DNA of 64,000 bases from Aminobacter aminovorans (GCF_900445235.1 NZ_UFSM01000001.1:3611501-3675500), one strand, 5' to 3'. Shown: positions 11,058 through 23,892, counted from the stretch's first letter. Notes: generated by a model not told the origin, from the sequence alone. Translations and numbers: made by a program.

Positions 11058-11468
11058 TCAGGCGTCGAGATCGAACGCCTCCCGCGCCTGGCGCATGCGG
11101 TCGCGATTGCTCGCAGCCCAGTTGCCGAGTGATGCGATCGGCACGGCGATCGACTGACCGAGTTCGGTCAGTCCATACTCGACCTCCGGCGGCGTTGTCG
11201 GCCGCACGGTGCGGGTGACCAGCCCGTCCCGCTCCAGGGAGCGCAAGGTGACCGTCAGCATGCGTTGCGAAATGCCTTCGATCGAGCGCTTCAGCGCGTT
11301 GAAGCGCACTGGTTGCGCCTGGAGGTTGATGATGACGAGAATGCTCCAGGTGTCGCCGACACGGTCGAGCACCTCGCGAATGGGGCATGTGTCGCGACCA
11401 TCGGTATTGAAGCCTGGTGTGGTGTGCAGCAGCGGCCCCGCGGTTGCGGGTCTTGTCGAGGCGTTCAT
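11058..11468 (-). CDS. HxlR family winged-helix transcription regulator
   Basis: This 136-residue regulator has the HxlR domain at about residues 25-115. It starts with CPIREVLDRVGDTWSILVI and includes the recognition segment EGISQRMLTVTLRSLERDGLV. The single Cys in CPI is at the position used for redox or aldehyde sensing in several members. I chose ATG 11468 over an upstream ATG at 11495 because AGAGGAA precedes it with good spacing. It is divergent from an NAD(P)-binding oxidoreductase, a common HxlR arrangement in which the regulator represses the enzyme until an electrophile appears. Confidence 0.9.
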   Translation of the reverse strand: MNASTRPATAGPLLHTTPGFNTDGRDTCPIREVLDRVGDTWSILVIINLQAQPVRFNALKRSIEGISQRMLTVTLRSLERDGLVTRTVRPTTPPEVEYGLTELGQSIAVPIASLGNWAASNRDRMRQAREAFDLDA

Positions 11469-11522
11469 GTGGTTCCTCTGACGTAACCTGGGCACGAAAT
11501 CATGCGTTCTTTTCGCGTCCTT

Positions 11523-11555
11523 AGGTTCGATCTATATAGTTATCGTTGGTAACCT
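11523..11555. promoter_or_regulatory. Candidate operator between HxlR and its divergent oxidoreductase
   Basis: AGGTT at 11523-11527 and AACCT at 11551-11555 are inverted arms. Inside them GTTA (11539-11542) and TAAC (11550-11553) form a second pair around TCGTTGG. This AT-rich patch is the only dyad in the intergenic region and sits where a divergent promoter is expected. Its role as the HxlR site is inference. Confidence 0.35.
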
Positions 11556-11616
11556 GATTACAGATCATACCTGCTTTCTGCTGAAATAGCAAAGCAGGGC
11601 GAACATGGAGAAGATC

Positions 11617-12252
11617 ATGAAACTCGCTCTCATCGGTGCATCCGGCTTCGTCGGCAATGCGGTGCTCAAGGAAGCTGCCTCGCGCGGCCACAAGGTAACG
11701 GCCATCGTACGCACCCCGTCCAAGGTCGCAGCTATCGACGGCGTCACTGCTGTGAACGCCGACGTCAACGATATCGAGGCACTGAAGGCCGCGATCTCAG
11801 GCAGCGACGTCGTCGTCTCCGCCTTCAACGGCGGCTGGGGCGATCCTGACATTTACGCCAAGCACCTCGCCGGCTCAAAGGCGATCGTTGCGGCCGCCAA
11901 GGCCGCCGGCAAGCGCGTCATCGTCGTCGGCGGCGCCGGCAGCCTCGAAATCGACGGCAAGCAACTCGTCGACGGCCCGCATTTCCCCGAAGCCTACAAG
12001 GATGGCGCGCGCGCCGCGCGCGATGCACTCGCGGCCCTGCGCAGCGAGACCGGTCTGGAATGGTCGTTCCTGTCGCCGGCGATCATGATGGCGCCAGGCG
12101 AACGCACCGGCCAGTTCCGCACCGGCGGCGACCAGCCGGTGTTCGATGCCAAAGGCGAAAGCCACATCTCGGTGGAAGACCTGGCCGTCGCCATCGTGAA
12201 CGAAGCCGAAGCGCCCCAGCATACGGGCAAGCGCTTCACCGTAGGCTACTGA
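11617..12252 (+). CDS. NAD(P)H-binding oxidoreductase (NmrA/atypical SDR type)
   Basis: This protein of about 211 residues has an N-terminal dinucleotide-binding motif GASGFVG right after the start and a Rossmann layout (VNADVNDIEAL, DVVVSAFN, RVIVVGGAGSLE). It lacks the classical SDR YxxxK pair, which places it in the atypical NAD(P)H-binding group. I prefer ATG 11617, preceded by GGAG eight bases upstream; ATG 11605 is possible and would add four residues. It is divergent from the HxlR gene, and by precedent is its likely target. The substrate is unknown. Confidence 0.88.
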   Translation: MKLALIGASGFVGNAVLKEAASRGHKVTAIVRTPSKVAAIDGVTAVNADVNDIEALKAAISGSDVVVSAFNGGWGDPDIYAKHLAGSKAIVAAAKAAGKRVIVVGGAGSLEIDGKQLVDGPHFPEAYKDGARAARDALAALRSETGLEWSFLSPAIMMAPGERTGQFRTGGDQPVFDAKGESHISVEDLAVAIVNEAEAPQHTGKRFTVGY

Positions 12253-12264
12253 CCGGCACGCCGG

Positions 12265-12309
12265 GGCTCAGTGCCCCCAAGGCTCGGTGCCCAAAGGCTC
12301 AGTGGCTTG
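12265..12309. repeat. Three tandem copies of a 14-16 bp unit
   Basis: The unit GGCTCrGTGCCCmmAA occurs at 12265-12280 and 12281-12295, with a partial third copy at 12296-12309. The third copy overlaps the 3' end of the DUF3008 gene (stop at 12299). It lies at the junction of two convergent genes. Confidence 0.6.
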
Positions 12310-12487
12310 TCTTGTGCTCCGGCAGCCCCTTGTGGCTGGTCTCGGCGAACTCTTCGAGCTCCTTTTCGGTCATCGATTCGTACATTTCCTTCGATGCGCC
12401 GACGAGTTCGCTCTTCTTGATCTCGCCGCGCTTGGCGGCAAGGGCTGCTCCAGCGGCTTTCTGCTGGGCTTTGGATACGGCTGGCAT
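12299..12487 (-). CDS. DUF3008 family small protein
   Basis: This 62-residue protein matches the DUF3008 pattern: MPAVSKAQQKAAGAALAAKR at the start, a KKSELVGASKEM middle, and the conserved ELEEFAET...KGLPEHK end. The family is widespread in alphaproteobacteria and has no known function; the charged helical character suggests a small soluble protein. ATG 12487 has AAGGAGAAA as ribosome site. The frame continues far upstream on this strand, but that extension is the shadow of murI. The 3' end overlaps a short tandem repeat. Confidence 0.92.
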   Translation of the reverse strand: MPAVSKAQQKAAGAALAAKRGEIKKSELVGASKEMYESMTEKELEEFAETSHKGLPEHKTSH

Positions 12488-12549
12488 GGCGTTTCTCCTT
12501 AGCTCTGGGCCTTTGGACCTCTCGGCTTTGGAAAACGCCTGCCGGGCCG

Positions 12550-13344
12550 TCATGTTCCTTCGACTGTCAGTCCAAAGCCCTGCATCAATCGGCGCGTGGC
12601 AAAATCGGTGCGCTTCGAGGTGAAGACGGCGATGTCGCGGCCGGCGTCGTCGCGCCACTCGCGCAAACCGTCGAGCAATGACAGCGCGCGGCGCGCGATA
12701 GCCTCGGCGGGATCGATCCAGTCGACCGGCCAGGGTGCTGTCTTGCGCATTCGGTTGACCAGGAATGGGTAATGCGTGCAGGCGAGCACGACGATGTCGG
12801 TGCGCCGGCCGTCCTGCTCGATGAAGCAAGGTGCGATCTCGTCCTTGACCGCCTGCTCGTCGACGAAGCCGTCGCGCATGTAGATTTCGGCCATTTGCGC
12901 CAGCCTGTCGCTGCCGACCAGCCGGACATGGCATTTGGTCGCCCACTGGGTGATCAGGTCGCGTGTGTATTGCCGCTTGACCGTACCTGGCGTCGCCAGC
13001 ACCGACACCAGCCCCGAGCGCGTGCGCTCTGCAGCCGGCTTGACCGCCGGCACGGTGCCGACGAAGGGATGGCCGGGAAAAGCCTGACGCAACGCATCGA
13101 TCACAAGCGTCGATGCCGTATTGCACGGAATGACCGAGATTTCGGGATCGAAGCGCTCGAGCAGGCGGCCGAACAGATCGAGGATGCGCGCCTTCAGCGC
13201 CGGCTCTTCCCAGGCACCGTAGGGAAATGCCGCATCGTCGGCGACGTAGACGAAGCGACGCTCGGGCATCAGTACGCGCGCCTCGCGCAGCACGGTCAGG
13301 CCGCCAATGCCCGAATCGAACATCAGGATCGGGCGGTCAGTCAT
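12550..13344 (-). CDS. murI: Glutamate racemase
   Basis: MurI interconverts L- and D-glutamate for peptidoglycan. The 264-residue protein shows both catalytic cysteines, Cys74 in PCNTAS and Cys189 in ACTHYP, and the FDSGIGG motif with Asp10. ATG 13344 is chosen over an upstream in-frame ATG because [15 protein letters not shown] is the normal N-terminus. The start overlaps the 3' end of the upstream RNA methyltransferase by 8 bp, so the two genes are translationally coupled. Confidence 0.97.
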   Translation of the reverse strand: MTDRPILMFDSGIGGLTVLREARVLMPERRFVYVADDAAFPYGAWEEPALKARILDLFGRLLERFDPEISVIPCNTASTLVIDALRQAFPGHPFVGTVPAVKPAAERTRSGLVSVLATPGTVKRQYTRDLITQWATKCHVRLVGSDRLAQMAEIYMRDGFVDEQAVKDEIAPCFIEQDGRRTDIVVLACTHYPFLVNRMRKTAPWPVDWIDPAEAIARRALSLLDGLREWRDDAGRDIAVFTSKRTDFATRRLMQGFGLTVEGT

Positions 13345-14212
13345 TGTCGAGCCCCCTGCCGCCGACCGGCGGCGTGTCGTCCTCATCGCTGCCTGCACTG
13401 CCGGAATGGGCAGCGTGGTCGACTTTCGCCTTGCGATCGGGGTAGCCGGCGCCTCGCGGCTCCTTGGGCGAGAAATAGTCGAGCGAGGCAACGACGCCGC
13501 GCAGAACCTTGAGCTCCGGCGCGAAGAAGCCAGGCCGCGTCAGCACCGAGCGCAGATTGTCGACCATCTTGGGTTTCTTGGCCGCCGGGCGGAAATAACC
13601 GCGCGCGTCGAGCGCTGCTTCAAGATGATTGAACAGGCCGTGCAGCTGATCCTTGGTTGCCGGCGCCATTTCAGGGCCTGAGAAATTGGTCTGGGTCTCG
13701 TCTTCCAGGCCCGACTTCATCCACTCATAGGACATCAACAGCACCGCTTGGGCGATGTTGAGCGAGGCGAACCTGGGATCGACGGGGAAGGTGACGATCT
13801 CGTCGGCAAGGCTCACCTCCTCGTTGTAGAGGCCGAAACGCTCGCGTCCGAACAAAATGCCGGTGCGAAGCCCTGATGCAGCGCGGCCACGCAGCATGCG
13901 GCCGGCTTCGACAGGGCCACGCACTTCCTTGAAACCGTCCCGTTCGCGCGCAGTGGTGGCGAAGACGAAATTCAGATCAGTCACGGCGGATGCGAGGTCG
14001 GGGAAAACCACGACGCCGTCGATGACGTGATCGGCGTTGCTGGCGGCGGAACGCGCCTTCTCGTTCGGCCAGCCGTCGCGTGGATTGACCAGGCGCAGTT
14101 CACCGAGGCCGAAATTGGCCATTGCGCGCGCCACCATGCCGATGTTCTCGCCGAGCTGCGGCTCGACGAGGATGATCACTGGGGCCGCAGTTTGCATGGG
14201 GTTTTCTGACAT
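13337..14212 (-). CDS. trmJ: SpoU/TrmH-type RNA 2'-O-methyltransferase, TrmJ-like
   Basis: This 291-residue SPOUT enzyme belongs to the TrmJ group that methylates the ribose at position 32 of tRNA. Typical blocks are [16 protein letters not shown] near the N-terminus, [14 protein letters not shown] (motif 2) and [17 protein letters not shown] (motif 3, forming the knotted SAM site). The C-terminal extension of about 100 residues is charged and ends in an Asp-rich stretch. Its 3' end overlaps murI by 8 bp. The substrate assignment to tRNA position 32 is by family likeness. Confidence 0.9.
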   Translation of the reverse strand: MSENPMQTAAPVIILVEPQLGENIGMVARAMANFGLGELRLVNPRDGWPNEKARSAASNADHVIDGVVVFPDLASAVTDLNFVFATTARERDGFKEVRGPVEAGRMLRGRAASGLRTGILFGRERFGLYNEEVSLADEIVTFPVDPRFASLNIAQAVLLMSYEWMKSGLEDETQTNFSGPEMAPATKDQLHGLFNHLEAALDARGYFRPAAKKPKMVDNLRSVLTRPGFFAPELKVLRGVVASLDYFSPKEPRGAGYPDRKAKVDHAAHSGSAGSDEDDTPPVGGRGLDND

Positions 14213-14296
14213 CGTTGCGATTGAACCGAGAATTGCGCCTTTTGCGCGTCCCTGACATATTCGCGCGCGAAAATGAAGTTCCGGTAAGAGCCAGCC

Positions 14297-14641
14297 ATGG
14301 CGGACGATCTCGCAGAGCAGATCCGGGCCTTTGTCGGCGACGATCCCAATGTCGGCGAAATCCGCATGTTCGGCGGCACCTGCTTCACGCTCAACGGCAA
14401 CATGATGGTCGGGACACTGAAGAATGGCGCCTTGCTCGTGCGCGTCGGCGAGACCCAGGAGCCGTCAGCCCTCGCTTTGCCAGGCGCGAGGCGGATGGAT
14501 TTCACTGGCCGCGAGATGAAAGGTTTCATCATGGTTGCAGCGGATAAGCTCGACGACAGGACGATCGAGGGCTGGATCGCCATGGCTTCGCGCTTCGTCG
14601 GGCCGATGCCGCCGAAGACGGCCACAGCCAGGCGGAAATGA
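14297..14641 (+). CDS. TfoX/Sxy N-terminal domain protein
   Basis: This 114-residue protein consists of the TfoX N-terminal domain alone: VGEIRMFGGTCFTLNGNMMVG near residue 20 and MDFTGREMKGFIMV later. In gammaproteobacteria TfoX links to competence, but stand-alone N-domain proteins in alphaproteobacteria have no proven role. It is divergent from the TrmJ-like gene and 179 bp upstream of icd. A second, different TfoX-domain protein is encoded at 24288-24602. Confidence 0.88.
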   Translation: MADDLAEQIRAFVGDDPNVGEIRMFGGTCFTLNGNMMVGTLKNGALLVRVGETQEPSALALPGARRMDFTGREMKGFIMVAADKLDDRTIEGWIAMASRFVGPMPPKTATARRK

Positions 14642-14726
14642 CCTGTGGCAGCCGCGACGGCCGGTGTCGCAGCCACGCATTTCATACAATGTCAGCGGAC
14701 AGGCCGAAGGTCGCAATCGCAATCAT

Positions 14727-14755
14727 TTGCGCCACCCGGTTCGCTTTGGTATAGG
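14727..14755 (+). promoter_or_regulatory. Candidate sigma-70 promoter of icd
   Basis: TTGCGC at 14727-14732 and TATAGG at 14750-14755 are separated by exactly 17 bp. They lie 65 bp upstream of the icd start codon. The -10 match is moderate. Confidence 0.4.
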
Positions 14756-14820
14756 GGCCGCACTCCCAATCGTGAACCCTCCGGGACCGGCTGGTTCCAG
14801 GCAAAAAGAGGCAATTTCCT

Positions 14821-16032
14821 ATGGCGAAGATCAAGGTGGCCAAGCCCGTCGTCGAACTCGACGGCGACGAGATGACCCGCATCATCTGGCAGTTCATCAA
14901 GGACAAGCTGATCCACCCCTATCTCGACATCGACCTCGAATATTACGACCTCGGCATCGAACACCGCGACGCCACCAACGACCAGGTGACGATCGACGCC
15001 GCCAACGCCATCAACAAGCACGGCGTCGGCGTCAAGTGCGCCACCATCACGCCCGACGAGCAGCGCGTCGAGGAGTTCAAGCTCAAGAAGATGTGGAAGT
15101 CGCCCAACGGCACGATCCGCAACATCCTCGGCGGCACCATCTTCCGCGAGCCGATCATCATGAAGAACGTGCCGCGCCTGGTTCCGGGCTGGACCAAGCC
15201 GATCATCGTCGGCCGTCATGCCTTCGGCGACCAGTACAAGGCAACCGATTTCAAATTCCCGGGCAAGGGCAAGCTGTCGATCAAGTTCGTCGGCGACGAC
15301 GGCCAGGTGATCGAGCACGACGTGTTCGACGCACCGGGCGCCGGCGTGGCGATGGCCATGTACAATCTCGACGAGTCGATCCGCGAATTCGCCCGCGCCT
15401 CGCTGAACTACGGCCTGCTGCGCAACTACCCGGTCTACCTGTCGACCAAGAACACCATCCTCAAGGCCTATGACGGCCGCTTCAAGGACATCTTCCAGGA
15501 CGTCTACGAAAAGGAATTCGAGGCCGAGTTCAAGGCGCGCAAGCTCTGGTACGAACACCGCCTCATCGACGACATGGTGGCTTCGAGCCTGAAGTGGTCG
15601 GGCGGTTATGTCTGGGCGTGCAAGAACTATGACGGCGACGTGCAGTCGGACACCGTGGCCCAGGGCTTCGGCTCGCTCGGCCTGATGACCTCGGTGCTGA
15701 TGACGCCTGACGGCAAGACGGTGGAAGCGGAAGCTGCCCACGGCACCGTGACCCGCCACTACCGCCAGCACCAGAAGGGCGAGGAAACTTCGACCAACTC
15801 GATCGCCTCGATCTTCGCCTGGACCCGTGGCCTCGCGCACCGCGCCAAGCTCGACGACAACGCCGATCTGAAGCGTTTCTCCGAGACGCTGGAGCGCGTC
15901 TGCATCCAGACGGTCGAAAGCGGCTTCATGACCAAGGACCTGTCGCTGCTGATCGGTCCCGACCAGCCCTGGCTGTCGACCACCGGTTTCCTCGACAAGA
16001 TCGACGAGAACCTGCAGAAGGCGATGGGCTGA
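14821..16032 (+). CDS. icd: NADP-dependent isocitrate dehydrogenase
   Basis: This enzyme oxidises isocitrate to 2-oxoglutarate with NADP in the TCA cycle. The 403-residue protein begins [20 protein letters not shown]. It is the homodimeric type shared with eukaryotic cytosolic and mitochondrial IDH, which is usual in rhizobia. The metal and substrate region ([20 protein letters not shown]) and the coenzyme loop ([18 protein letters not shown]) are intact. A promoter-like sequence and a strong terminator frame it as a single-gene unit. Confidence 0.97.
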   Translation: MAKIKVAKPVVELDGDEMTRIIWQFIKDKLIHPYLDIDLEYYDLGIEHRDATNDQVTIDAANAINKHGVGVKCATITPDEQRVEEFKLKKMWKSPNGTIRNILGGTIFREPIIMKNVPRLVPGWTKPIIVGRHAFGDQYKATDFKFPGKGKLSIKFVGDDGQVIEHDVFDAPGAGVAMAMYNLDESIREFARASLNYGLLRNYPVYLSTKNTILKAYDGRFKDIFQDVYEKEFEAEFKARKLWYEHRLIDDMVASSLKWSGGYVWACKNYDGDVQSDTVAQGFGSLGLMTSVLMTPDGKTVEAEAAHGTVTRHYRQHQKGEETSTNSIASIFAWTRGLAHRAKLDDNADLKRFSETLERVCIQTVESGFMTKDLSLLIGPDQPWLSTTGFLDKIDENLQKAMG

Positions 16033-16055
16033 TCTGCCATAGGCACCGAAACAAG

Positions 16056-16084
16056 AAGGCCCCGGAGCGATCCGGGGCCTTTTT
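16056..16084 (+). terminator. Rho-independent terminator after icd
   Basis: A perfect 11-bp stem (AAGGCCCCGGA with TCCGGGGCCTT) around a GCGA loop is followed by TTTTG. It starts 24 bp after the icd stop and also separates icd from the convergent AraC gene. Confidence 0.9.
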
Positions 16085-16103
16085 GATTTGGGATCTGCCC
16101 GCC

Positions 16104-16952
16104 TCAAGCCAGCGGCAGGTGGATGTCGGTCAGGAGCTCTGACGGCGCTACGTCGCGCGGGTTGTTGAGGTACTCCTCGAACATCAGCGCATCGCGCAGC
16201 TGGCGACCCGATTTCGGCAGCCATTCGGCATAGAGCCATTTGTAGGCCAGGTGCATCTCTGCATAAGGCCCCTTGTGGCGCAGCACGGCGTACTCGCAGC
16301 CCGAGATTGCGTGCCGCTCGAGCGGCGCTGCTGCGGGTGCTGCCGCATCGGCACTGACGCAGGCGACGGAGCGCAGCTTGTCCTCGGAGACGATATCGGG
16401 ATCGTCGAGATAGATGCCGATCATGCGCATGTCGGGCCGAGCCTGACCGCGGGCGTAGAGCGTGCCGAACAGTTGCTCGAAGGCCTTGCCGATCTGCATG
16501 TAGGAGCCCTGATGGGCGACGCCGACGAGACTGGTGTCGGGAATGTTGCGGATATGAACGTCGAACATGTGGGAAGCCTTTCCTCTATGGGTTTCGAAGA
16601 GCTTGTGGCTTCCCTCCCTCCGGTAGCGCGCTGGCGGCATGCCGTAGGCGGCCTTGAAGATGCGGTTGAACGACTGGACGTTGGGATAGCCAGACCGCTT
16701 TGCAATCTCCAGGACAGTCAGATCCGTTCCGACGATGTCACCTGCGGCGCGGTGCAGCCTGAGGCGCTTGACCGTGGCGGCAGCCGTTTCACCGTAGATG
16801 GCGCGGTAGATCCTGTGCCAGTGGTAGCTCGACATGCAGGCGATGTCGGCCAGGCGGTCCATATCCAGCTCCTCGTCGAGATGCGCGTGGATGTGGGCCG
16901 AAACCCTTCTCAGGCGGGTTTCATAGACTGCCCATGCCGTTTCACCGTTCAT
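16104..16952 (-). CDS. AraC family regulator with GyrI-like effector domain
   Basis: An N-terminal AraC DNA-binding domain (about residues 10-110, two helix-turn-helix units, SGYPNVQSFNRIFKAAYGMPP) is joined to a C-terminal GyrI-like/BacE domain of about 150 residues (VHIRNIPDTSLVGVAHQGSY). Such SoxS/Rob-like fusions sense small hydrophobic compounds. ATG 16952 is preferred: AAGAGG lies seven bases upstream. An upstream ATG at 17006 would add 18 residues with no similarity. The gene is divergent from a VOC-fold protein that may be a target. Confidence 0.9.
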   Translation of the reverse strand: MNGETAWAVYETRLRRVSAHIHAHLDEELDMDRLADIACMSSYHWHRIYRAIYGETAAATVKRLRLHRAAGDIVGTDLTVLEIAKRSGYPNVQSFNRIFKAAYGMPPARYRREGSHKLFETHRGKASHMFDVHIRNIPDTSLVGVAHQGSYMQIGKAFEQLFGTLYARGQARPDMRMIGIYLDDPDIVSEDKLRSVACVSADAAAPAAAPLERHAISGCEYAVLRHKGPYAEMHLAYKWLYAEWLPKSGRQLRDALMFEEYLNNPRDVAPSELLTDIHLPLA

Positions 16953-17122
16953 GCCAAACCTCTTGCAAATCGATCGGCCGGACATAACCATAGCCCGATT
17001 TGACAAATCCTGCTGACCTCAAGTTTACCGCTCAAGCAGACTTCAGCCGCACCAGATGGCAGCGACGGGTTGAACGCGATAGAAAGCCAGGGACTGCGAC
17101 GCGACCATTTCGGGGACAGCCG

Positions 17123-17521
17123 ATGCTGCATCATGTCGAGATCTATGTTTCGAACTTGGATGCCTCACATGCCTTCTGGGCCTCTCTTCTGGCTCAGATC
17201 GGCTATGAGGAAAGCGATCGCTGGGGCGACGGGTTCACACTCGCGCATGAGGACGACGCCTATCTGACTTTCGTGCAAGTTGCCGAAAAACACGCCCATC
17301 GGCACTATCACCGGTCGGGCGTTGGCCTCAATCACCTGGCATTTCGCGTGAAGGACAGGGAGACCGTCGACAGGCTCAGGCAGTTCTGCCGCGAGAACGA
17401 TGTCTCCTGCCTCTATGACGAGCGCTACCCCTTCGCCAACGGCGGAATCGACTATTACGCGCTGTTCATCGAGGATCCGGATCGGATCAAAGTCGAGTTC
17501 GTGGCCGCCTCGGCTGACTAG
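17123..17521 (+). CDS. VOC (glyoxalase/bleomycin resistance) superfamily protein
   Basis: This 132-residue protein has the paired beta-alpha-beta-beta-beta modules of the VOC fold: MLHHVEIYVSNLDASHAFW at the start and LNHLAFRVKDRETVDRL in the middle. The C-terminal FIEDPDRIKVEFV supplies the usual metal-ligand Glu, and HHVEIYV and NHLAF give His ligands. The upstream open frame to 17000 is excluded because ATG 17123 begins the fold exactly and has GGGGA upstream. The activity could be lyase, isomerase or antibiotic binding; context only offers the divergent AraC regulator. Confidence 0.88.
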   Translation: MLHHVEIYVSNLDASHAFWASLLAQIGYEESDRWGDGFTLAHEDDAYLTFVQVAEKHAHRHYHRSGVGLNHLAFRVKDRETVDRLRQFCRENDVSCLYDERYPFANGGIDYYALFIEDPDRIKVEFVAASAD

Positions 17522-17550
17522 TCCCGTTGACTGGGCCACGAGACATCGAA

Positions 17551-17582
17551 AACGAAAAAGGCGGGAGCCAAAGCCCCCGCCC
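17551..17582 (-). terminator. Rho-independent terminator after alaS
   Basis: Read on the minus strand, a GC-rich stem (GGCGGG with CCCGCC, extended past one mismatch) is followed by CTTTTTCGTTTTCG. It begins about 27 bp past the alaS stop. Confidence 0.8.
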
Positions 17583-17608
17583 TCACAATTCCAGCAACTG
17601 ATATCGGC

Positions 17609-20269
<2,661 letters not shown>

Positions 20270-20430
20270 ATTGCCGCCTTTGATCGCCGCCCTGAACAGA
20301 TGCACCCCGCCCTTTGCAGGCGGAAATTGGAACTGGCCTTTTAGCGGCCCACCTTAACCCTGTCCAGAAACACCGGACCGGCAAAAGCCCGCAATCCCGC
20401 CGCCCCGATCACCGAAGCCGTCTTCACAAA

Positions 20431-20458
20431 CGCAAACCGCCGGCGCAAGGGCCGGCGG
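20431..20458 (-). terminator. Hairpin terminator after recA
   Basis: A perfect 8-bp stem (CCGCCGGC/GCCGGCGG) with a 6-nt loop lies 60 bp past the recA stop. On the minus strand it is followed by TTTGCGTTTG, a weak U-rich tail. Confidence 0.65.
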
Positions 20459-20518
20459 TCGCTCAGATCGTCTGTATCGGGTCCGGTCCAGCAACCGCAG
20501 GACCGCCCTCCCAAGTGC

Positions 20519-21607
<1,089 letters not shown>

Positions 21608-21665
21608 GATACATCACCCCGTAGTCGTCAATGAAGGCCGGACCGTCCGACGCCGATATAATTTT

Positions 21666-21680
21666 GTACTGGTTTTGTTC
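21666..21680 (-). promoter_or_regulatory. Candidate LexA (SOS) box in the recA promoter
   Basis: The plus strand reads GTAC, seven bases, GTTC: one mismatch from the alphaproteobacterial GTTC-N7-GTTC LexA site. A TTGACT -35-like hexamer for recA lies at 21701-21696, so the box would overlap the -10 region and block RNA polymerase. A second GTTC-N7-GTTT match lies upstream at 21733-21747. The consensus is established knowledge; the match is seen directly. Confidence 0.6.
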
Positions 21681-21889
21681 ACATTTGGCAAGAGCAGTCA
21701 AATTGTTGAAATAAAATGACTTTCCTGCACATGTTCTTTTTTTGTTTGCAAACTGTGCATAATCGGATGCCGTCTCGACCTGACAGCCCGTTCCTCGGCA
21801 GAACGGGTCTTGGCGAATCGCTGGCGGTTGCCGCCTCCCGCGTGGAACACTAAGTTCGCCGCCTTAAACGCACACCGGACAGCCTCAGC

Positions 21890-22828
21890 ATGAACTCACC
21901 CAAGATCCTCGCCATCGGAGGCGCCCATGTCGACCGGCGCGGACGCATGACGGCGCCATTCGTGCCGGGCGCCTCTATCCCCGGTTCGATGAGCGAGGAG
22001 GTCGGCGGCGGCGCCTTCAACGCGTTGCGAGGCGCGGTTCGCCGCGGGGCAGCCGGCGCCCTGATGTCGGTGCGCGGCGGCGATGCGGCAGGCGAAACCG
22101 TGGCGTCGGAGATCGTGGCCAACGGCATCGAGGACCTGTCGGCCATTTTTCTCGATCGGGCAACGCCTAGCTACACCGCCCTGCTCGACCGCGACGGCGA
22201 CGTGGTGGCTGCATTGGCCGACATGGGGCTGTATGAGCTTGCCTTCGCCAAGCAACTCAGGCGCGCCAAGGCACGCGAGGCGGTGGCGGCAGCCGACGCC
22301 GTTTTGTGCGACGCCAACCTGCCCGAGGCGGCGCTGGCCAGGCTCGGCGAGATTTCCGGCAAACCGCTGTTCGCCATCGCAATCTCGCCGGCCAAGGCGG
22401 TGCGGCTGGTGCCTGTCCTCGGCAAACTCGCCTGCCTCTACATGAACCGGCGCGAGGCGGCGGTGCTGGCTGATATCGCAGCCGATTCCACCCCTGATGC
22501 GATAGCTCGCGGCCTGCGCGAGGCAGGGCTCAGGCGCGGCGTCGTCACCGCAGGCGGCAGCTCCGTCTTTGCCTATGATGCTGCGGGCCTGATCGAGATC
22601 ACCCCACCTGCCCCGCGCTGGATCGTCGATGTGACCGGAGCCGGCGATGCGCTGGCGGGTGCAACGACTGTGGCGCTGATGCGCGGCCTGCCACTGGAGC
22701 ACGCGCTGCGCGAGGGCATTGCCGCTGCCGTACTGGCCATAGAAAGTGCGTCGGCGGTGCCGGAGCTGGCACAGGCAGATTTTGACGCGGCGCTGGCTCT
22801 TGTGCCGCAAGCCCGGGAAATGGCATGA
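21890..22828 (+). CDS. psuK: PfkB-family kinase, probable pseudouridine kinase
   Basis: This 312-residue ribokinase-fold enzyme has an N-terminal GG-motif region (SEEVGGGAFNALRGAVRRG) and the C-terminal catalytic DVTGAGDALAGA with the general-base Asp. On its own the family could phosphorylate many sugars or nucleosides. The specific call rests on the pseudouridine-5'-phosphate glycosidase gene that follows at once: kinase then glycosidase degrade pseudouridine to uracil and ribose 5-phosphate. The start at 21890 is the first ATG ahead of the fold. A 7-bp hairpin (21787-21807) lies in the leader. Confidence 0.82.
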   Translation: MNSPKILAIGGAHVDRRGRMTAPFVPGASIPGSMSEEVGGGAFNALRGAVRRGAAGALMSVRGGDAAGETVASEIVANGIEDLSAIFLDRATPSYTALLDRDGDVVAALADMGLYELAFAKQLRRAKAREAVAAADAVLCDANLPEAALARLGEISGKPLFAIAISPAKAVRLVPVLGKLACLYMNRREAAVLADIAADSTPDAIARGLREAGLRRGVVTAGGSSVFAYDAAGLIEITPPAPRWIVDVTGAGDALAGATTVALMRGLPLEHALREGIAAAVLAIESASAVPELAQADFDAALALVPQAREMA

Positions 22829-22848
22829 CGCGGCTTAAGGAGACCAAC

Positions 22849-23775
22849 ATGACGCCTGAAACCGCCCGTCCGTTCATCGACATCCATGCGCCTGTCGCTG
22901 CAGCCCTTGCCGCCGGCAAGCCTGTCGTCGCGCTCGAAAGCACCATCATCACCCACGGCATGCCCTATCCCGACAATTCGGCGATGGCGGCCAATGTCGA
23001 GAAGATCATCTCGGACGAAGGCGCCATTCCGGCGACGATCGCGGTCATCGGTGGCCGCATCAAGATCGGCCTGTCCGACGGCGAGCGCGAATCGCTTGCC
23101 ATGACCGGCGGTGCGATGAAGTTGTCGCGCGCCGACATCGCCTATGCGGTCGCCGAAAGCCGCACCGGCGGAACGACGGTGGCGGCGACGATGATCGCAG
23201 CGCACCTCGCCGGCATCAAGGTGTTCGCCACCGGCGGTATCGGCGGCGTGCACAAGGGCGCCGAAAAGAGCTTCGACATCTCGGCCGACCTCGACGAATT
23301 GGCGCGTACGCCTGTCATCGTGGTCTCGGCCGGCGCCAAGGCCATCCTCGACATCGAAAAGACGCTCGAAGTGCTGGAGACGCGTGGCGTGCCGGTGGTG
23401 GCCTATGGTTCCGACATCGTGCCTGCCTTCTGGTCGCGCAAGTCGCCTTATTCGGCACCGCTGCGCCTCGATGCACCTGACAAAATCGCCCGCCTGCACA
23501 CCACCCGTGGCGCACTCGGCCTCGACGGTGGCCTTTTGGTGGCCAATCCCGTGCCCGAGAGCGACGAGATTCCTGCCGACAAGATGGCCGGCTACATCGA
23601 GGCGGCGCAGAAGGCCGCCGAAGCCCAGAACATATCGGGCAAAGCGGTGACGCCGTTCCTGCTCGCCAAGATCCTGGAACTGACCAACGGTGCCAGCCTC
23701 AAGACCAATATCGCGCTGGTCGAGAACAATGCCCGGCTGGCGGCCAAGGTGGCGATCGCGCTGGCCAAGGCGTGA
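22849..23775 (+). CDS. psuG: Pseudouridine-5'-phosphate glycosidase
   Basis: PsuG cleaves the C-C glycosidic bond of pseudouridine 5'-phosphate to uracil and ribose 5-phosphate. The 308-residue protein has the family blocks VALESTIITHGMPYP near the N-terminus, GGTTVAATMIAAHLAGIKVF and ATGGIGGVHKGAE in the middle, and GSDIVPAFWSRKSPY later. ATG 22849 has an ideal AAGGAG; the frame opens earlier at 22825, overlapping psuK, but without a ribosome site. The 20-bp spacing from psuK indicates one operon. Confidence 0.95.
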   Translation: MTPETARPFIDIHAPVAAALAAGKPVVALESTIITHGMPYPDNSAMAANVEKIISDEGAIPATIAVIGGRIKIGLSDGERESLAMTGGAMKLSRADIAYAVAESRTGGTTVAATMIAAHLAGIKVFATGGIGGVHKGAEKSFDISADLDELARTPVIVVSAGAKAILDIEKTLEVLETRGVPVVAYGSDIVPAFWSRKSPYSAPLRLDAPDKIARLHTTRGALGLDGGLLVANPVPESDEIPADKMAGYIEAAQKAAEAQNISGKAVTPFLLAKILELTNGASLKTNIALVENNARLAAKVAIALAKA

Positions 23776-23892
23776 ACCGCCTTCACATCAATATTAGAAC
23801 TCAATAATATACATTCTGGACAGGCAGGCTTAAGCTGCGGCGCGGCCAGCCTGCCGTCCGGAATTGCCCGGCGGCATCATCGGAGCTTAATG

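Noticed and set aside
14692..16239. 515-codon minus-strand frame opposite icd
   Set aside because: It is antisense to icd with shadow-like composition.
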